DNA from: Polaromonas sp. CG_9.7
Lineage (GTDB): Bacteria; Pseudomonadota; Gammaproteobacteria; Burkholderiales; Burkholderiaceae_C
Reading direction: 5' to 3'
NCBI RefSeq assembly: GCF_015752205.1
Contig: NZ_JADOVG010000001.1
Span: forward strand, 368,342-432,341
Length of the DNA: 64,000 bases
Every line of letters begins with the position of its first letter. Position 1 is the first letter of the stretch. The notes under the pieces were generated by a model, which was not told the DNA's origin, did no database searches, and saw nothing but the letters and a program-made list of their open reading frames with translations. Of this stretch, positions 22,076-31,322 are shown piece by piece. The position numbers were made by a program, and so were the translations under genes.

Positions 22076-23014
22076 TTGCATATGAAAGAACAACCATCCA
22101 AAGACGTGCGCACACCCCATTTAATCGAGCTTCGGCTATGGCGTCAGTTTATTGCGGTGGCCGAAGAACTTCATTTCAGCCGGGCTGCCCAACGTTTGAA
22201 CATGACCCAGCCGCCACTCACCCAAGCCATTGCGCAACTGGAGACGGCATTGGGTCTCAGGCTGTTTGACCGCACCAAGCGCAGCGTACAACTGACGGCG
22301 GCGGGCGCCGCCCTGGTGCCCGAAGCGCGCGACCTGCTGGCCCGCGCCAGTGCATTGCCGGTTTTTGCACGCGCCAGCGCTGACGGCGAAGCAGGGCGCT
22401 TGCGGCTGGCTTTTGTCTCGACGGTCGGGTTTGATGTGCTGCCGCGCTGGGTTCGTGCCTTTCGCGAGCAGCATCCCAAAGTTCAGCTTGAACTGCTTGA
22501 GGCGACGGGTGATGTCCAGTTAGAGGCCATCGGGCGCGGTGAAATCGACGCTGGCTTCATGCTGCATTCGCCAGGATTTTCACCGCCCGGCCTGGCCTGC
22601 CAGTTGATTGCCCGGGAATCTCTGGTACTGGCTGTGTCCGGGCAAAGCGAACTGGCCACCAGCGGCACGCTAACGCTGAAGAACTTGTTTGACCAGCCGC
22701 TGGTGATGTTTCCACGTCGGATTCTGCCTTCGCTGCATGACGCCATTTTTGCGATGTACCACGCGGCGGGCTATCTGCCGGGCGTGGCGCAGGAAGCCAT
22801 CCAGATGCAGACCATCGTCAACCTGGTGTCCGCTGGCATCGGTGTGGCCTGGGTTCCTGACAGCGTGCGGCAGTTTCAACGGCCGGGCGTCGTTTATCGC
22901 AACGTATCAGTAGCCAAAGGTCAGGGTATTCCCGGATGCGAGACCAGTTTGGTGTGGCGTCCTGGAGTTGCCAGTCCTGCGCTGCAGCGCTTCATGGCAT
23001 TTGCACCAAGCTGA
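22076..23014 (+). CDS. LysR family transcriptional regulator
   Basis: A regulator of 310-312 residues: ATG 22076 and ATG 22082 are both possible starts. The N-terminal winged helix-turn-helix is typical (LRLWRQFIAVAEELHFSRAA followed by LNMTQPPLTQAI), and the remaining ~220 residues form the two-lobed effector-binding domain. It diverges from ilvD across a 100-bp gap, the usual LysR arrangement, so ilvD is the first candidate target; this is inference from position. No effector can be predicted. Confidence 0.9.
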   Translation: MHMKEQPSKDVRTPHLIELRLWRQFIAVAEELHFSRAAQRLNMTQPPLTQAIAQLETALGLRLFDRTKRSVQLTAAGAALVPEARDLLARASALPVFARASADGEAGRLRLAFVSTVGFDVLPRWVRAFREQHPKVQLELLEATGDVQLEAIGRGEIDAGFMLHSPGFSPPGLACQLIARESLVLAVSGQSELATSGTLTLKNLFDQPLVMFPRRILPSLHDAIFAMYHAAGYLPGVAQEAIQMQTIVNLVSAGIGVAWVPDSVRQFQRPGVVYRNVSVAKGQGIPGCETSLVWRPGVASPALQRFMAFAPS

Positions 23015-23219
23015 CAGTGTTTCGTTAGACGGAGTGCGCAATGCCGGGTTGACTGGGGCTGGCCGCAAATTGACGTTTGCAAGCTGCGCGAAGGATAAAA
23101 GGTGTAATCTGGGCCAGATAAGGACAAAAAATTACTTTTGTTACTTGATGGGGAGTTGTCCCATTCTCTGAAAGATCTTGCGCCATGATGAACGCTTTTA
23201 TTAAGGTAGGGATGCTGGC

Positions 23220-26200
23220 ATGACAGCGCCCGGTCCCAAAACGGACAAGACTTCGCGCGGTCCAGGCATTGCTGGCATTTTTGCAAGCTTTTCTGGCAAA
23301 GCCATGCAGTGCGTCAATAAACGCTTGCTGGTTGAGGTCCTGCTGGTATTTGTCCTTGCCTGCCTGGCGGGCGTGGGCAGTCTGGCGTATCGAAACCTGC
23401 ACAATGCAACCGAGTCGGAACGCAGGGAAACACATTCTCGTGCGGTGATCCAGGAACTCGGTGAACTGCTGTCCAGCCTCAAGGACGCAGAAATCGGGCA
23501 GCGTGGCTTTGTCATCACGGGCAATCCTGAGCACTTGGTGGCGTACCAGGAAAGTCTGAAAACCTTTCCCATGCGATTGGCGGAGTTGCGTCGCCTGACC
23601 GCAGACAATCCAGTGGAGCAGCAGCGGCTCGCCGTGCTCGAACCCTTGGCCGCATCTGAATTTGCCACTATCAAAGCGCTTATTTCACTGCGCGAGACAC
23701 AAGGCTTGCAGGCGGCCACCGCGTCGGCGATGGTGCAGTCAGGCAAGAAGACCATGGACCAGATTAGCCTGCTGGTGGCGCGGTCGCAGGCGCAGGAAAC
23801 ACAACTCTTGAGAGACCGCGTTATTGCAAGGCAGGCTGACAGCAGCAAGGCAACCCAATCTCTTTTTCTGGCCAGCACGCTGGGCGGTTTCGCCCTCATA
23901 AAGTTGCTGGTCTGCCTGCGATGGGAGCAAGCGAGCCGACGCCGCGCTGAAAAGCTGCAGAACGCCAGTGAGGTGCGTTATGGCTGCTTGTTCAATTCGA
24001 TGGACGAAGGCTTTTGCATTATTGAATTGATTTACGACGAAAACCGACAGCCGGTTGATGGCCTCTGTCTGGAGGAAAATCCAGCGTTTGAGCGTCACAC
24101 CGGCATCACCGGCGCTGCAGGAAGTCGGATCAGCGAAATTGTCCCGGATCAGACCGTAAACTTTATCGGGATGTGCGCCAAGGTCCTTAAAACAGGCGAG
24201 GCAACGCGCTTTGTGAATCAGTCGAAAGCAGCGGACCATTATCTTGAAGGCTATGCCAGCCGAATCGGCGGACCGGAAGGCACAACGATTGCGGTCCTTG
24301 TTCGCGACATCACCAAACGCAAGCAGGTGGAAAAAGCCCTGCGCGAATCACAACAGTTTTTGCGCTCATCACTCGATGCCTTGTCCGGCCACATTGTCGT
24401 ACTCGATGCATCGGGAACGATTCTGGAAATCAACGAATCCTGGCAAAGATTCTCCGATGAAAATCAGCCACCGGGTGGGTCGGCTCCGGGTGTCGGAATT
24501 GGAATCGGCGTCAACTACCTCGGCCATTGCCAGCAGACATTGCTGCAGGGGGGTAATGCCCCGGCTTATGCGCTGGCTATCCAGGACATCATCGCAGGAC
24601 GGCGCACGCGTTACGAAATGGAATACGCCTGTCACTCGCCGACCGAGCAACGCTGGTTTGTCATGCGGGTCACGCGATTCCAGAGTGCCGGGCAGGCCCG
24701 AATTGTCATCGTGCACGATGACTGCACCATGCAAAAAATGGCTGAAAACGCTCTGCGCGAAAGCGAAGAGCGTTATCGCAACCTGTTCAATTCGATGGAC
24801 GAGGGTTTTTGCATCATCGACATCGTGTTTGACGATCGGGCGCTAGCGGTGGATTGCCGCTTTGTGGAAGTCAATCCGGCTTTTGCTTTGCAGACGGGTA
24901 TGCATGACGTTGCCGGAAAATGCTGGTCTGAATTTTCATCTGGCCATGAAGCGGGATGGCTGCAAACATGCGCCTGCGTGGTCCTGACAGGCACGCCGGT
25001 CAGGTTTAAACACCACGCAAAAGCGCTAGATCGCCAGTTTGATGTGTATGTCGCACGGCTGGGCAGCACTGACAGTCGAAAAGTTGCTGTCGTCTTCAAC
25101 AACATCACTGAACGCGCCAAGGCAGCAGAAGCCCTGCGCCAAAGCGAACAGCGGTTCCGCGCCTTGTTCGACCGCGGGCCGGTGGCAACCTATTCGTGTG
25201 ACACCTCCGGAATGATTCTGGAATTCAATGCCTGTGCTGTGAAGTTGTGGGGGCGCAAGCCCCAGCCCAGCGATGTGGATGAGCGCTTTTGCGGCGTTTC
25301 CAAGGTGTATCGTCCTGACGGCGTGTTATTGAGCGAAGAACAGAATCCGATGATTGCAGTGCTCAAGGGCGTAATGCCGCAGGTTGATGAGGTCGAAGCT
25401 GTGATGGAACGGCCCGATGGCTCGCGCATTAGCGTCATTGCCAGTATTGTGCCGCTCAAGGACTGCCAAGGGAAAATCATCGGCGCCATCAACTGCTTTT
25501 ACGACATCACTGAACGTACCCGGCTGGAGCGGCAAATGCAGGCGCAAACGCAGGCCCTGGCCGATCTGCACCGGCGAAAGGACGAATTCCTGGCAATGCT
25601 CAGCCATGAACTGCGCAACCCGCTGGCGCCGCTGACCAGCGCAGTAGAACTGCTGGGACGGCAAGAAAATCAAGGCCCGGTGTACCAGAAGGCCTGCCAG
25701 GTCATCGAACGGCAGGTGGGACAGATGAAGCACCTGATCGATGACCTGCTCGAGGTTTCCCGTATAACCAGCGGCAATGTGCGGCTTCGCAAGGCGCCGG
25801 TCCGCATGGGCGATATCGTCGAAAGGGCGCTGGAAACAGCCCAACCACTGATGGCCAGGCGCCGGCAACAGCTGTCGCTTTCGCTGCCGCCGGAACCGGT
25901 CTGGCTCAATGCCGATGCCACCCGGCTTGAGCAGGTGTTGGTCAACCTTTTAAACAACGCCGCCAAGTACACCGATGAGGGCGGCCACCTGTGGCTGAGT
26001 GTTGTGCAGGAAGGCGATACCGGATCAGCGGCTCACGGCGCGTTGGCCGTCATCAAGGTGCGCGATACCGGCATGGGCATCGCTGCAGAACTGCTGCCCC
26101 ACATCTTTGAGTTGTTCACGCAAGCCGAACGCGCCATTGACCGCTCGCAAGGCGGCATGGGCATCGGCTTGCGCCTGGTCCGGCAACTGCTCGAACTGCA

Positions 26201-26744
26201 CGGTGGCAGCGTCGAGGTACAGAGCATTCTGGGGCAAGGCAGCGAATTTATCGTCCGCTTGCCGGTCATCGCGGCGCCACTGGCGCTGTCCTTGCCGCCC
26301 CCTTCGGCAACGCCGTCCGTGTCCGTTGGCAGGCGTTGCCGGGTGCTGGTTGTCGATGACAGCGTGGATGCGGCGGAGTTCCTGGCCAAGCTGCTCAAGC
26401 TGTCCGGGCATGAAGTCGAGGTTGCCCATGACGGCTCCAGCGCCGTACAAACTGCCCTGGCCATGTGCCCCGATGTGGTGCTGCTCGACATTGGCCTGCC
26501 GGGGCTCACAGGTTACGAAGTGGCAAAGCAGTTGCGCCAGCACGCTGCGCTGAACGCTATGGTGCTGGTTGCCCTGACTGGCTATGGACGCGAGTCAGAC
26601 CGTCAGCGCTCCAGAAATTCCGGTTTTTCCTACCATCTGGTCAAGCCGGCCAAAGTGCGCGAGGTCGAGGAAATACTGGCAACCGTTGGCGAACAACTTG
26701 AGTTGCAGGCCAGCCAGACGCAAGCCGCAGGGCCTTTGGCCTGA
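23220..26744 (+). CDS. CHASE3-PAS hybrid sensor histidine kinase with receiver domain
   Basis: A 1174-residue membrane kinase. Domains in order: TM1 (about 38-58), a periplasmic CHASE3-like region (EIGQRGFVITGNPEHL), TM2 (about 218-237), four PAS-type sensor modules (about 255-370, 380-510, 520-630, 640-765), HisKA with phospho-accepting H796 (FLAMLSHELRNP), HATPase with N-box (LLNNAAKY) and G-boxes (DTGMGIA, GGMGIGL), and a C-terminal receiver with D1090 (VVLLDIGLPG) and the conserved Lys in LVKPAK. PAS 1 and PAS 3 share FNSMDEGFCII and look like an internal duplication. No separate response regulator gene lies beside it. Confidence 0.92.
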   Translation: MTAPGPKTDKTSRGPGIAGIFASFSGKAMQCVNKRLLVEVLLVFVLACLAGVGSLAYRNLHNATESERRETHSRAVIQELGELLSSLKDAEIGQRGFVITGNPEHLVAYQESLKTFPMRLAELRRLTADNPVEQQRLAVLEPLAASEFATIKALISLRETQGLQAATASAMVQSGKKTMDQISLLVARSQAQETQLLRDRVIARQADSSKATQSLFLASTLGGFALIKLLVCLRWEQASRRRAEKLQNASEVRYGCLFNSMDEGFCIIELIYDENRQPVDGLCLEENPAFERHTGITGAAGSRISEIVPDQTVNFIGMCAKVLKTGEATRFVNQSKAADHYLEGYASRIGGPEGTTIAVLVRDITKRKQVEKALRESQQFLRSSLDALSGHIVVLDASGTILEINESWQRFSDENQPPGGSAPGVGIGIGVNYLGHCQQTLLQGGNAPAYALAIQDIIAGRRTRYEMEYACHSPTEQRWFVMRVTRFQSAGQARIVIVHDDCTMQKMAENALRESEERYRNLFNSMDEGFCIIDIVFDDRALAVDCRFVEVNPAFALQTGMHDVAGKCWSEFSSGHEAGWLQTCACVVLTGTPVRFKHHAKALDRQFDVYVARLGSTDSRKVAVVFNNITERAKAAEALRQSEQRFRALFDRGPVATYSCDTSGMILEFNACAVKLWGRKPQPSDVDERFCGVSKVYRPDGVLLSEEQNPMIAVLKGVMPQVDEVEAVMERPDGSRISVIASIVPLKDCQGKIIGAINCFYDITERTRLERQMQAQTQALADLHRRKDEFLAMLSHELRNPLAPLTSAVELLGRQENQGPVYQKACQVIERQVGQMKHLIDDLLEVSRITSGNVRLRKAPVRMGDIVERALETAQPLMARRRQQLSLSLPPEPVWLNADATRLEQVLVNLLNNAAKYTDEGGHLWLSVVQEGDTGSAAHGALAVIKVRDTGMGIAAELLPHIFELFTQAERAIDRSQGGMGIGLRLVRQLLELHGGSVEVQSILGQGSEFIVRLPVIAAPLALSLPPPSATPSVSVGRRCRVLVVDDSVDAAEFLAKLLKLSGHEVEVAHDGSSAVQTALAMCPDVVLLDIGLPGLTGYEVAKQLRQHAALNAMVLVALTGYGRESDRQRSRNSGFSYHLVKPAKVREVEEILATVGEQLELQASQTQAAGPLA

Positions 26745-26793
26745 AAGTGCACGACGCTGGTAATGCTGTGGCTTGCATGCACAATGGCACCCC

Positions 26794-27609
26794 ATGCTCA
26801 TCCATCCCGAAATCAATCCTGTTGCGTTGCAACTCGGCCCCCTGGCCATTCACTGGTACGGCCTGACCTACCTGGCCGCTTTTGGCCTGTTTTTTTTCCT
26901 TGCCAGCCTGCGCTTGCGCCATGAACCGTATGCGTCCATCACCGGGCCGGGCGCCTGGTCGCGTCGGGACATCGAGGACATACTTTTTCTGGGCGTGATG
27001 GGCGTGGTGATTGGCGGGCGTCTGGGTTACTGCCTGTTCTACAAGCCGGGTTATTACCTTGCGCATCCTCTGGAAATCTTTTTCGTCTGGCAGGGCGGCA
27101 TGAGCTTTCATGGCGGCATGCTTGGCGTGCTGGCCTCGCAGCTCTGGTTTGCACGCACGCGCCAGCGGCCGTGGCTGCAGGTGATGGACTTCATCGCGCC
27201 TTGCGTGCCCACGGGCCTGGCGGCCGGGCGCGTGGGCAACTTCATCAACGGCGAACTGTGGGGCCGCTTCAGTTCGCCTGATTTGCCGTGGGGCATGGTG
27301 TTTGCAAACAGCGGCTCGATGTTGCCGCGCCACCCGTCGCAGGTGTATCAGTTTTTGCTGGAAGGGCTGCTGCTGTTCGTGCTGTTGTGGCTGTACGCCA
27401 GAGGCCCGCGCAAAATGGGCCAGGTCTCGGGTGCCTTTCTGGTCGGCTATGGGGTGTTCCGTTTCATCGCCGAATTTTTCCGCGAGCCCGATGATTTTCT
27501 GGGCATTCTGGCGCTGGGCATGAGCATGGGCCAGTGGCTGTGCATTCCCATGATCGGCGCTGGTATCTGGTTGTGGGTTTGGGCATCAAACCGCCATTTG
27601 CGCAAATAG
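26794..27609 (+). CDS. lgt: Prolipoprotein diacylglyceryl transferase
   Basis: A 271-residue inner-membrane enzyme that transfers diacylglycerol from phosphatidylglycerol to the lipobox Cys of prolipoproteins. ATG 26794 is chosen because [19 protein letters not shown] is the normal Lgt N-terminus; the open frame begins at 26773. The family signature [14 protein letters not shown] and the conserved SFHGGMLG are present, with seven hydrophobic helices. Several lipoproteins in this window (PotF, the YXWGXW protein) would be substrates. Confidence 0.95.
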   Translation: MLIHPEINPVALQLGPLAIHWYGLTYLAAFGLFFFLASLRLRHEPYASITGPGAWSRRDIEDILFLGVMGVVIGGRLGYCLFYKPGYYLAHPLEIFFVWQGGMSFHGGMLGVLASQLWFARTRQRPWLQVMDFIAPCVPTGLAAGRVGNFINGELWGRFSSPDLPWGMVFANSGSMLPRHPSQVYQFLLEGLLLFVLLWLYARGPRKMGQVSGAFLVGYGVFRFIAEFFREPDDFLGILALGMSMGQWLCIPMIGAGIWLWVWASNRHLRK

Positions 27610-27623
27610 CACGGGCGCGGTGC

Positions 27624-27640
27624 GCTATTTATTTAATAGT
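27624..27640. repeat. Interspersed hairpin repeat after lgt
   Basis: GCTATT (27624-27629) and AATAGT (27635-27640), an imperfect member of the family, 14 bp beyond the lgt stop codon. Confidence 0.4.
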
Positions 27641-27707
27641 GATGCGACAGTCTGCCTTTCTTGGGTGTCGGCGGACCGGGATTCCACCCTTACAAGGAGT
27701 TCACGCC

Positions 27708-27794
27708 ATGGGTCTTGTCTGCAATTCATTGCCTTTCTGCGTTGCCGATAGTGATGTGAATGCGTTTGCAAACCGTAACAGCAAACTGGCATGA
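27708..27794 (+). CDS. Possible 28-residue leader peptide coupled to malonyl-CoA decarboxylase
   Basis: ATG 27708 is preceded at the ideal distance (8 nt) by a full AAGGAG ribosome-binding site (27694-27699). The frame encodes 28 residues (starts MGLVCNSLPFCV) and its TGA overlaps the start codon of the decarboxylase gene as ATGA. The decarboxylase start itself has no good ribosome-binding site, so coupling to this small frame would explain its translation. Conservation is untested; it may be only a translational coupling device. Confidence 0.45.
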   Translation: MGLVCNSLPFCVADSDVNAFANRNSKLA

Positions 27795-29257
27795 GCAGCA
27801 CCAACTGGCTTGGCCGCGTTTCGCGCTTGCTGCCTGCTGCGTCGTCCAAACCGGCAGCTGACCCGCCGGATAAAAGTGGACCCCTGCAAACACCTCTTGC
27901 CAAGGAATGTCCGCTTGCCCGGTCCATTGCCGAGCGCCTGGACGCCACCCTGCGCCAGGAAGGCGAGGCACTTTCGCCACGCCTGCTGCGCCGGGCTTTC
28001 GAGGAGCTCCAGGCCATCATCGATCCGCGCGTGAGTGAGGTTGAAGGCGGACGGCGTGCCATGGAAGTGGCCGCCGGCCATGCTGCCGCCCCGCTGGCGC
28101 AGCGCTGCGACCTGTGGCTGCTGATGAGCGAGATGTTTGTTGCCGATGCGCAAAAAACCAGGGAAGCCCAAGCGCGGTTTGCCGCCGCCGTCGGCACCCC
28201 CGACGAAGCCGTGGCCGAGGTGCATTACCGCCGCGCCACCGTGTCGCCGCGTCGGCGCCTGCTGCAGCGCTTCAGCGTCTACCCGCAGGGCGTTCAGTTC
28301 CTGGTCGAGCTGCGTGCCGAAATGCTGCCTTTCCTCAAGGCCGACGGGCGGCTGATGGCGCTGGATGTGGAAATGGAGTACATGTTCTCGACCTGGTTCG
28401 ACGTAGGCTTTCTGGAACTGCGCCGCATCAGCTGGGATTCGCCGGCATCGCTGATTGAAAAACTGATCCAGTACGAAGCCGTGCATGACATCAAGAGCTG
28501 GGCCGATGTGAAGAACCGGCTGGACAGCGACCGCCGTTGCTACGGGTTTTTTCATCCGCGCCTTCCCGGCACGCCCTTGATTTTTGTCGAGGTTGCGCTG
28601 GTTGATGAAATGACCGAAGGCATCATGCCGCTGCTTGATGAGCAGGCGGCAGCGGCCGACCTGGGCAAGGCGACCACCGCCATTTTCTATTCGATCAGCA
28701 ACACCCAGCGCGGCTTGCGCGGCGTGAGTTTTGGCGACTCTCTGATCAAGCGCGTGGTGGAAACGCTCAAGGACGAATTTCCCAAGCTCAAGGTGTTCGC
28801 CACGCTCTCGCCGATTCCGGGCTTGAGGAACTGGCTGGGCAAAAATGCCGCAGCGCTGCTTGAGAAGCTGTCAGACAAGGAACGCGCCGTGCTGGGACAG
28901 GCGCTGGGCAGCGGCACGCCCATGCCAGCCCGCTTTCTGGCGGCGATTGAGCATCCCCAAGACCTGCAGGAAAAGTCTCCGGTGCGCCACTTTCTGCTGC
29001 AGTGCGCGTCGCACTACCTCGGGCAGGGGCTGAAGAACGGCCAGCCGCTCGACCCGGTGGCGCGGTTCCACCTGGGCAACGGTGCGCGGGTCGAGCGGCT
29101 CAACTGGGCCGCCGATCCTTCGCCCAAAGGCGTCAAGCAATCGTACGGATTGATGGTGAACTACCTTTACGACCTCAAGCGTCTGGACAAGCACCGGGCC
29201 ATGCTGGCGCAGGGGAAAGTCCCGGTATCCACCGAGGTCCATGATTTGTATATTTGA
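27791..29257 (+). CDS. Malonyl-CoA decarboxylase
   Basis: A 488-residue enzyme that decarboxylates malonyl-CoA to acetyl-CoA. Family stretches are clear: HPRLPGTPLIFVEVALV, FYSISNTQRGLRGVSFGD and FATLSPIPGLRNWLG, the last two around the catalytic Ser/His region described for this family; the C-terminal HLGNGARVERLNW block is also typical. With the synthetase at 31323 it makes a malonate to acetyl-CoA route, as in rhizobial matA-matB. Start ATG 27791 lacks its own ribosome-binding site (see 27708). Confidence 0.92.
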   Translation: MSSTNWLGRVSRLLPAASSKPAADPPDKSGPLQTPLAKECPLARSIAERLDATLRQEGEALSPRLLRRAFEELQAIIDPRVSEVEGGRRAMEVAAGHAAAPLAQRCDLWLLMSEMFVADAQKTREAQARFAAAVGTPDEAVAEVHYRRATVSPRRRLLQRFSVYPQGVQFLVELRAEMLPFLKADGRLMALDVEMEYMFSTWFDVGFLELRRISWDSPASLIEKLIQYEAVHDIKSWADVKNRLDSDRRCYGFFHPRLPGTPLIFVEVALVDEMTEGIMPLLDEQAAAADLGKATTAIFYSISNTQRGLRGVSFGDSLIKRVVETLKDEFPKLKVFATLSPIPGLRNWLGKNAAALLEKLSDKERAVLGQALGSGTPMPARFLAAIEHPQDLQEKSPVRHFLLQCASHYLGQGLKNGQPLDPVARFHLGNGARVERLNWAADPSPKGVKQSYGLMVNYLYDLKRLDKHRAMLAQGKVPVSTEVHDLYI

Positions 29258-29305
29258 CGACTTGAACTGATCGATCCCGAGAAAAAATTAAAAAAGGAGA
29301 CTTGC

Positions 29306-30301
29306 ATGACATTTAACTTCGAGCCTGGCGCTACCCGCCGCAGCCTTTTGCGTACTGCTGCTGCCAGCATGGCCGCGCTGTCCTGGGGCAGCCATGCCCA
29401 GTCGGTCTGGCCGGTCAAACCGGTTACCGTCATCGTGCCGTTTCCGGCCGGCGGCGGCACCGACGCCTTTGCCCGGCCGCTGTCGGCGCAGTTTGCCAAG
29501 CTGACCGGCAAGCAGCTCATCATTGACAACCGGGGCGGGGCTGGCGGCACGCTGGGCGCCGGCATTGCAGCGCGCGCGCAGCCCGACGGCTACACGCTTT
29601 TCATGGGCGCCGTGCACCATGCGATTGCGCCGTCGATGTACCCCAAGCTTGACTACGACATTGAAAAAGATTTTGTGCCATTGGCGCTGGTGGCCAATGT
29701 GCCGCAGGTCCTGGTTGTCAATCCGAAGAACATTCCGGGCGACTTCAAAGATTTCTTGGCGCAGGTGCGCAGCAAGCCGGCCAGGTTCAACTACGGCTCC
29801 GCTGGCGCGGGCACGTCGCACCACTTGGCGGGCGAGCTGTTCAAGCAGCAAACCAATACCTTCATCACCCACATTCCCTACCGGGGCGCGGGCCCGGCGC
29901 TGCAGGATCTGATCTCTGGCAATGTGGACATGATGTTCGACGGCCTGGGTTCATCGGCGGGCCACATCAAGGGCGGCCGCATCAAGGCGCTGATGGTCTC
30001 GGGCGCCAAACGCAACCCGGCTTTCCCCGATGTGCCGTGCGCCGCCGAACTGGGCCTGCCCGATTACACCGTCACCACGTGGTATGGAATGTGGGCGCCC
30101 AAGGGGACGCCGCCCGATGTGCAGGCGCGCATCGTCGAGGATTTGCGCAAGGTGGCCGCCACCGACGAGCTGAAAACCATCTGGGCCAGCAACGGCGCCG
30201 AGTTCGGCAACCTGACGCCGGCGCAGTTCGGCACGTTTGTCAGCGCCGAAGTCAAACGCTGGGCGGCCGTGGTCAAAGCCTCCGGTGCCAAGCTGGACTA
30301 G
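29306..30301 (+). CDS. Bug family (TctC-like) periplasmic binding protein
   Basis: A 331-residue periplasmic solute-binding protein. The N-terminus has an Arg pair (RRSLLRTAAAS), so export may be by Tat or Sec. The Bug signature stretches are visible: PVTVIVPFPAGGGTDAFAR, DNRGGAGGTLG and PYRGAGPALQDL. Bug proteins bind carboxylates, often for tripartite tricarboxylate transporters, whose membrane subunits are not in this window. Between the malonyl-CoA enzymes, malonate or another dicarboxylate is a reasonable ligand (inference). AGGAG precedes the start. Confidence 0.9.
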   Translation: MTFNFEPGATRRSLLRTAAASMAALSWGSHAQSVWPVKPVTVIVPFPAGGGTDAFARPLSAQFAKLTGKQLIIDNRGGAGGTLGAGIAARAQPDGYTLFMGAVHHAIAPSMYPKLDYDIEKDFVPLALVANVPQVLVVNPKNIPGDFKDFLAQVRSKPARFNYGSAGAGTSHHLAGELFKQQTNTFITHIPYRGAGPALQDLISGNVDMMFDGLGSSAGHIKGGRIKALMVSGAKRNPAFPDVPCAAELGLPDYTVTTWYGMWAPKGTPPDVQARIVEDLRKVAATDELKTIWASNGAEFGNLTPAQFGTFVSAEVKRWAAVVKASGAKLD

Positions 30302-30503
30302 GCATGGCCCCACGCTCCCCACTGTGTGTGGTTCGCTGCCCCCCGAGGGGGCCACTGCGCCTGCGGCCCGGCAATGCCGGTTCCACGGCCCCTGCTGGGC
30401 TGGGATGGCCGCCTCTGCGCCTATGGCGTGGGCAGGCTGGTACCGCTGCTTTGGCTGGCGGGCTGGCTTTTACGCCTGATACTCACTGGAAGAAACTGAT
30501 TCA
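30302..30503. repeat. GC-rich intergenic repeat-like stretch
   Basis: A 202-bp gap with a perfect GCCCCC-CGA-GGGGGC hairpin (30338-30352) inside a GGTTCGCTGCCCCCCGAGG context and several short GGC/GCC-rich hairpins downstream. I recall this type of sequence as common between genes in Comamonadaceae. No gene is visible here. Confidence 0.4.
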
Positions 30504-31286
30504 ATGAGCGGTGCTGTTCTTTTTGAGGTTTCTGCTTCCCTGGCCACGGTCACGCTGTCGCACCCCGGCAAGTTCAACGCCATGTCGCGGCTGATGTGGC
30601 GCGAACTGCGCACTGCTTTTGAAGTGATCCAGCAGCGAAGCGACGTGCGCTGCGTGCTGGTTCGCGGCGAAGGCGGACACTTTTGCGCGGGCGGCGATAT
30701 TTCAGAATATGCCGGTTTCCGCTTCAACACGGTCAGCCTGCGCGACTTTCATGAAAACGACGTCTGGGGCGGGTTGCAGGCCATGCTTGACTGCGACGTG
30801 CCCATCGTCGCGCAGATCGAGGGCCATTGCATGGGCGCAGGGGTGGAGATTGCCAGCTGTTGCGATATCCGGCTGGCAACCGGCAGCGCGCGGTTCGGCG
30901 CACCGATTGCGAAGCTCGGCTTTCCGATGGCGCCGCGCGAGGCGGCGCTGGTGATGCGCGCCGTGGGCGAGCTGACGGCGCGCGAGATGCTGCTGTCCGC
31001 CGCCGTTCTGGACGCGGCCGAGATGAAGCAGCGCGGCTTTTTGAACGAGGTTCTGGCGACCGACGCACTGGACACTGCAGTACAGCAGCGCATCCAGCGC
31101 ATCGGGCAACTGGCGCCGCAGGCCGCACGCCTGAATAAAGCATCATTTAGGGTGCTGGCGCATATCCTGCCTACGCAAGCAGCTATAAATACAATAGCGA
31201 TCGCTTATGACTACGCAGCTTCTCCAGAACACCGTGAAGGCATTACCGCTTTCATGGAAAAGCGTCCGCCGGCGTTCAGCGCCTGA
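30504..31286 (+). CDS. Enoyl-CoA hydratase/isomerase family protein
   Basis: A 260-residue crotonase-fold protein. The oxyanion-hole segments are present (VRGEGGHFCAGGDISEY and IEGHCMGAGVEIASCCDIR), and GAPIAKLGFPMAPREAALV covers the usual acid-base region, but the exact catalytic Glu pair is not obvious, so the reaction is undefined. It lies in the malonate cluster. A copy of the interspersed repeat (31174-31197) is embedded in its C-terminal coding sequence. Confidence 0.88.
   Translation: MSGAVLFEVSASLATVTLSHPGKFNAMSRLMWRELRTAFEVIQQRSDVRCVLVRGEGGHFCAGGDISEYAGFRFNTVSLRDFHENDVWGGLQAMLDCDVPIVAQIEGHCMGAGVEIASCCDIRLATGSARFGAPIAKLGFPMAPREAALVMRAVGELTAREMLLSAAVLDAAEMKQRGFLNEVLATDALDTAVQQRIQRIGQLAPQAARLNKASFRVLAHILPTQAAINTIAIAYDYAASPEHREGITAFMEKRPPAFSA
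31174..31197 (-). repeat. Interspersed repeat inside the enoyl-CoA hydratase coding sequence
   Basis: Read on the minus strand it gives GCTATT..ATTTATAGCTGCTTGCG, the full consensus of the family, yet it is translated within the enoyl-CoA hydratase gene near codons 224-231. Confidence 0.55.
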
Positions 31287-31322
31287 ATCGCTGCATCCTC
31301 TACTCCTGACATCATCCATTCC

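Noticed and set aside
23185..23223. 12-codon frame overlapping the hybrid kinase start
   Set aside because: No good ribosome-binding site and too short to support.
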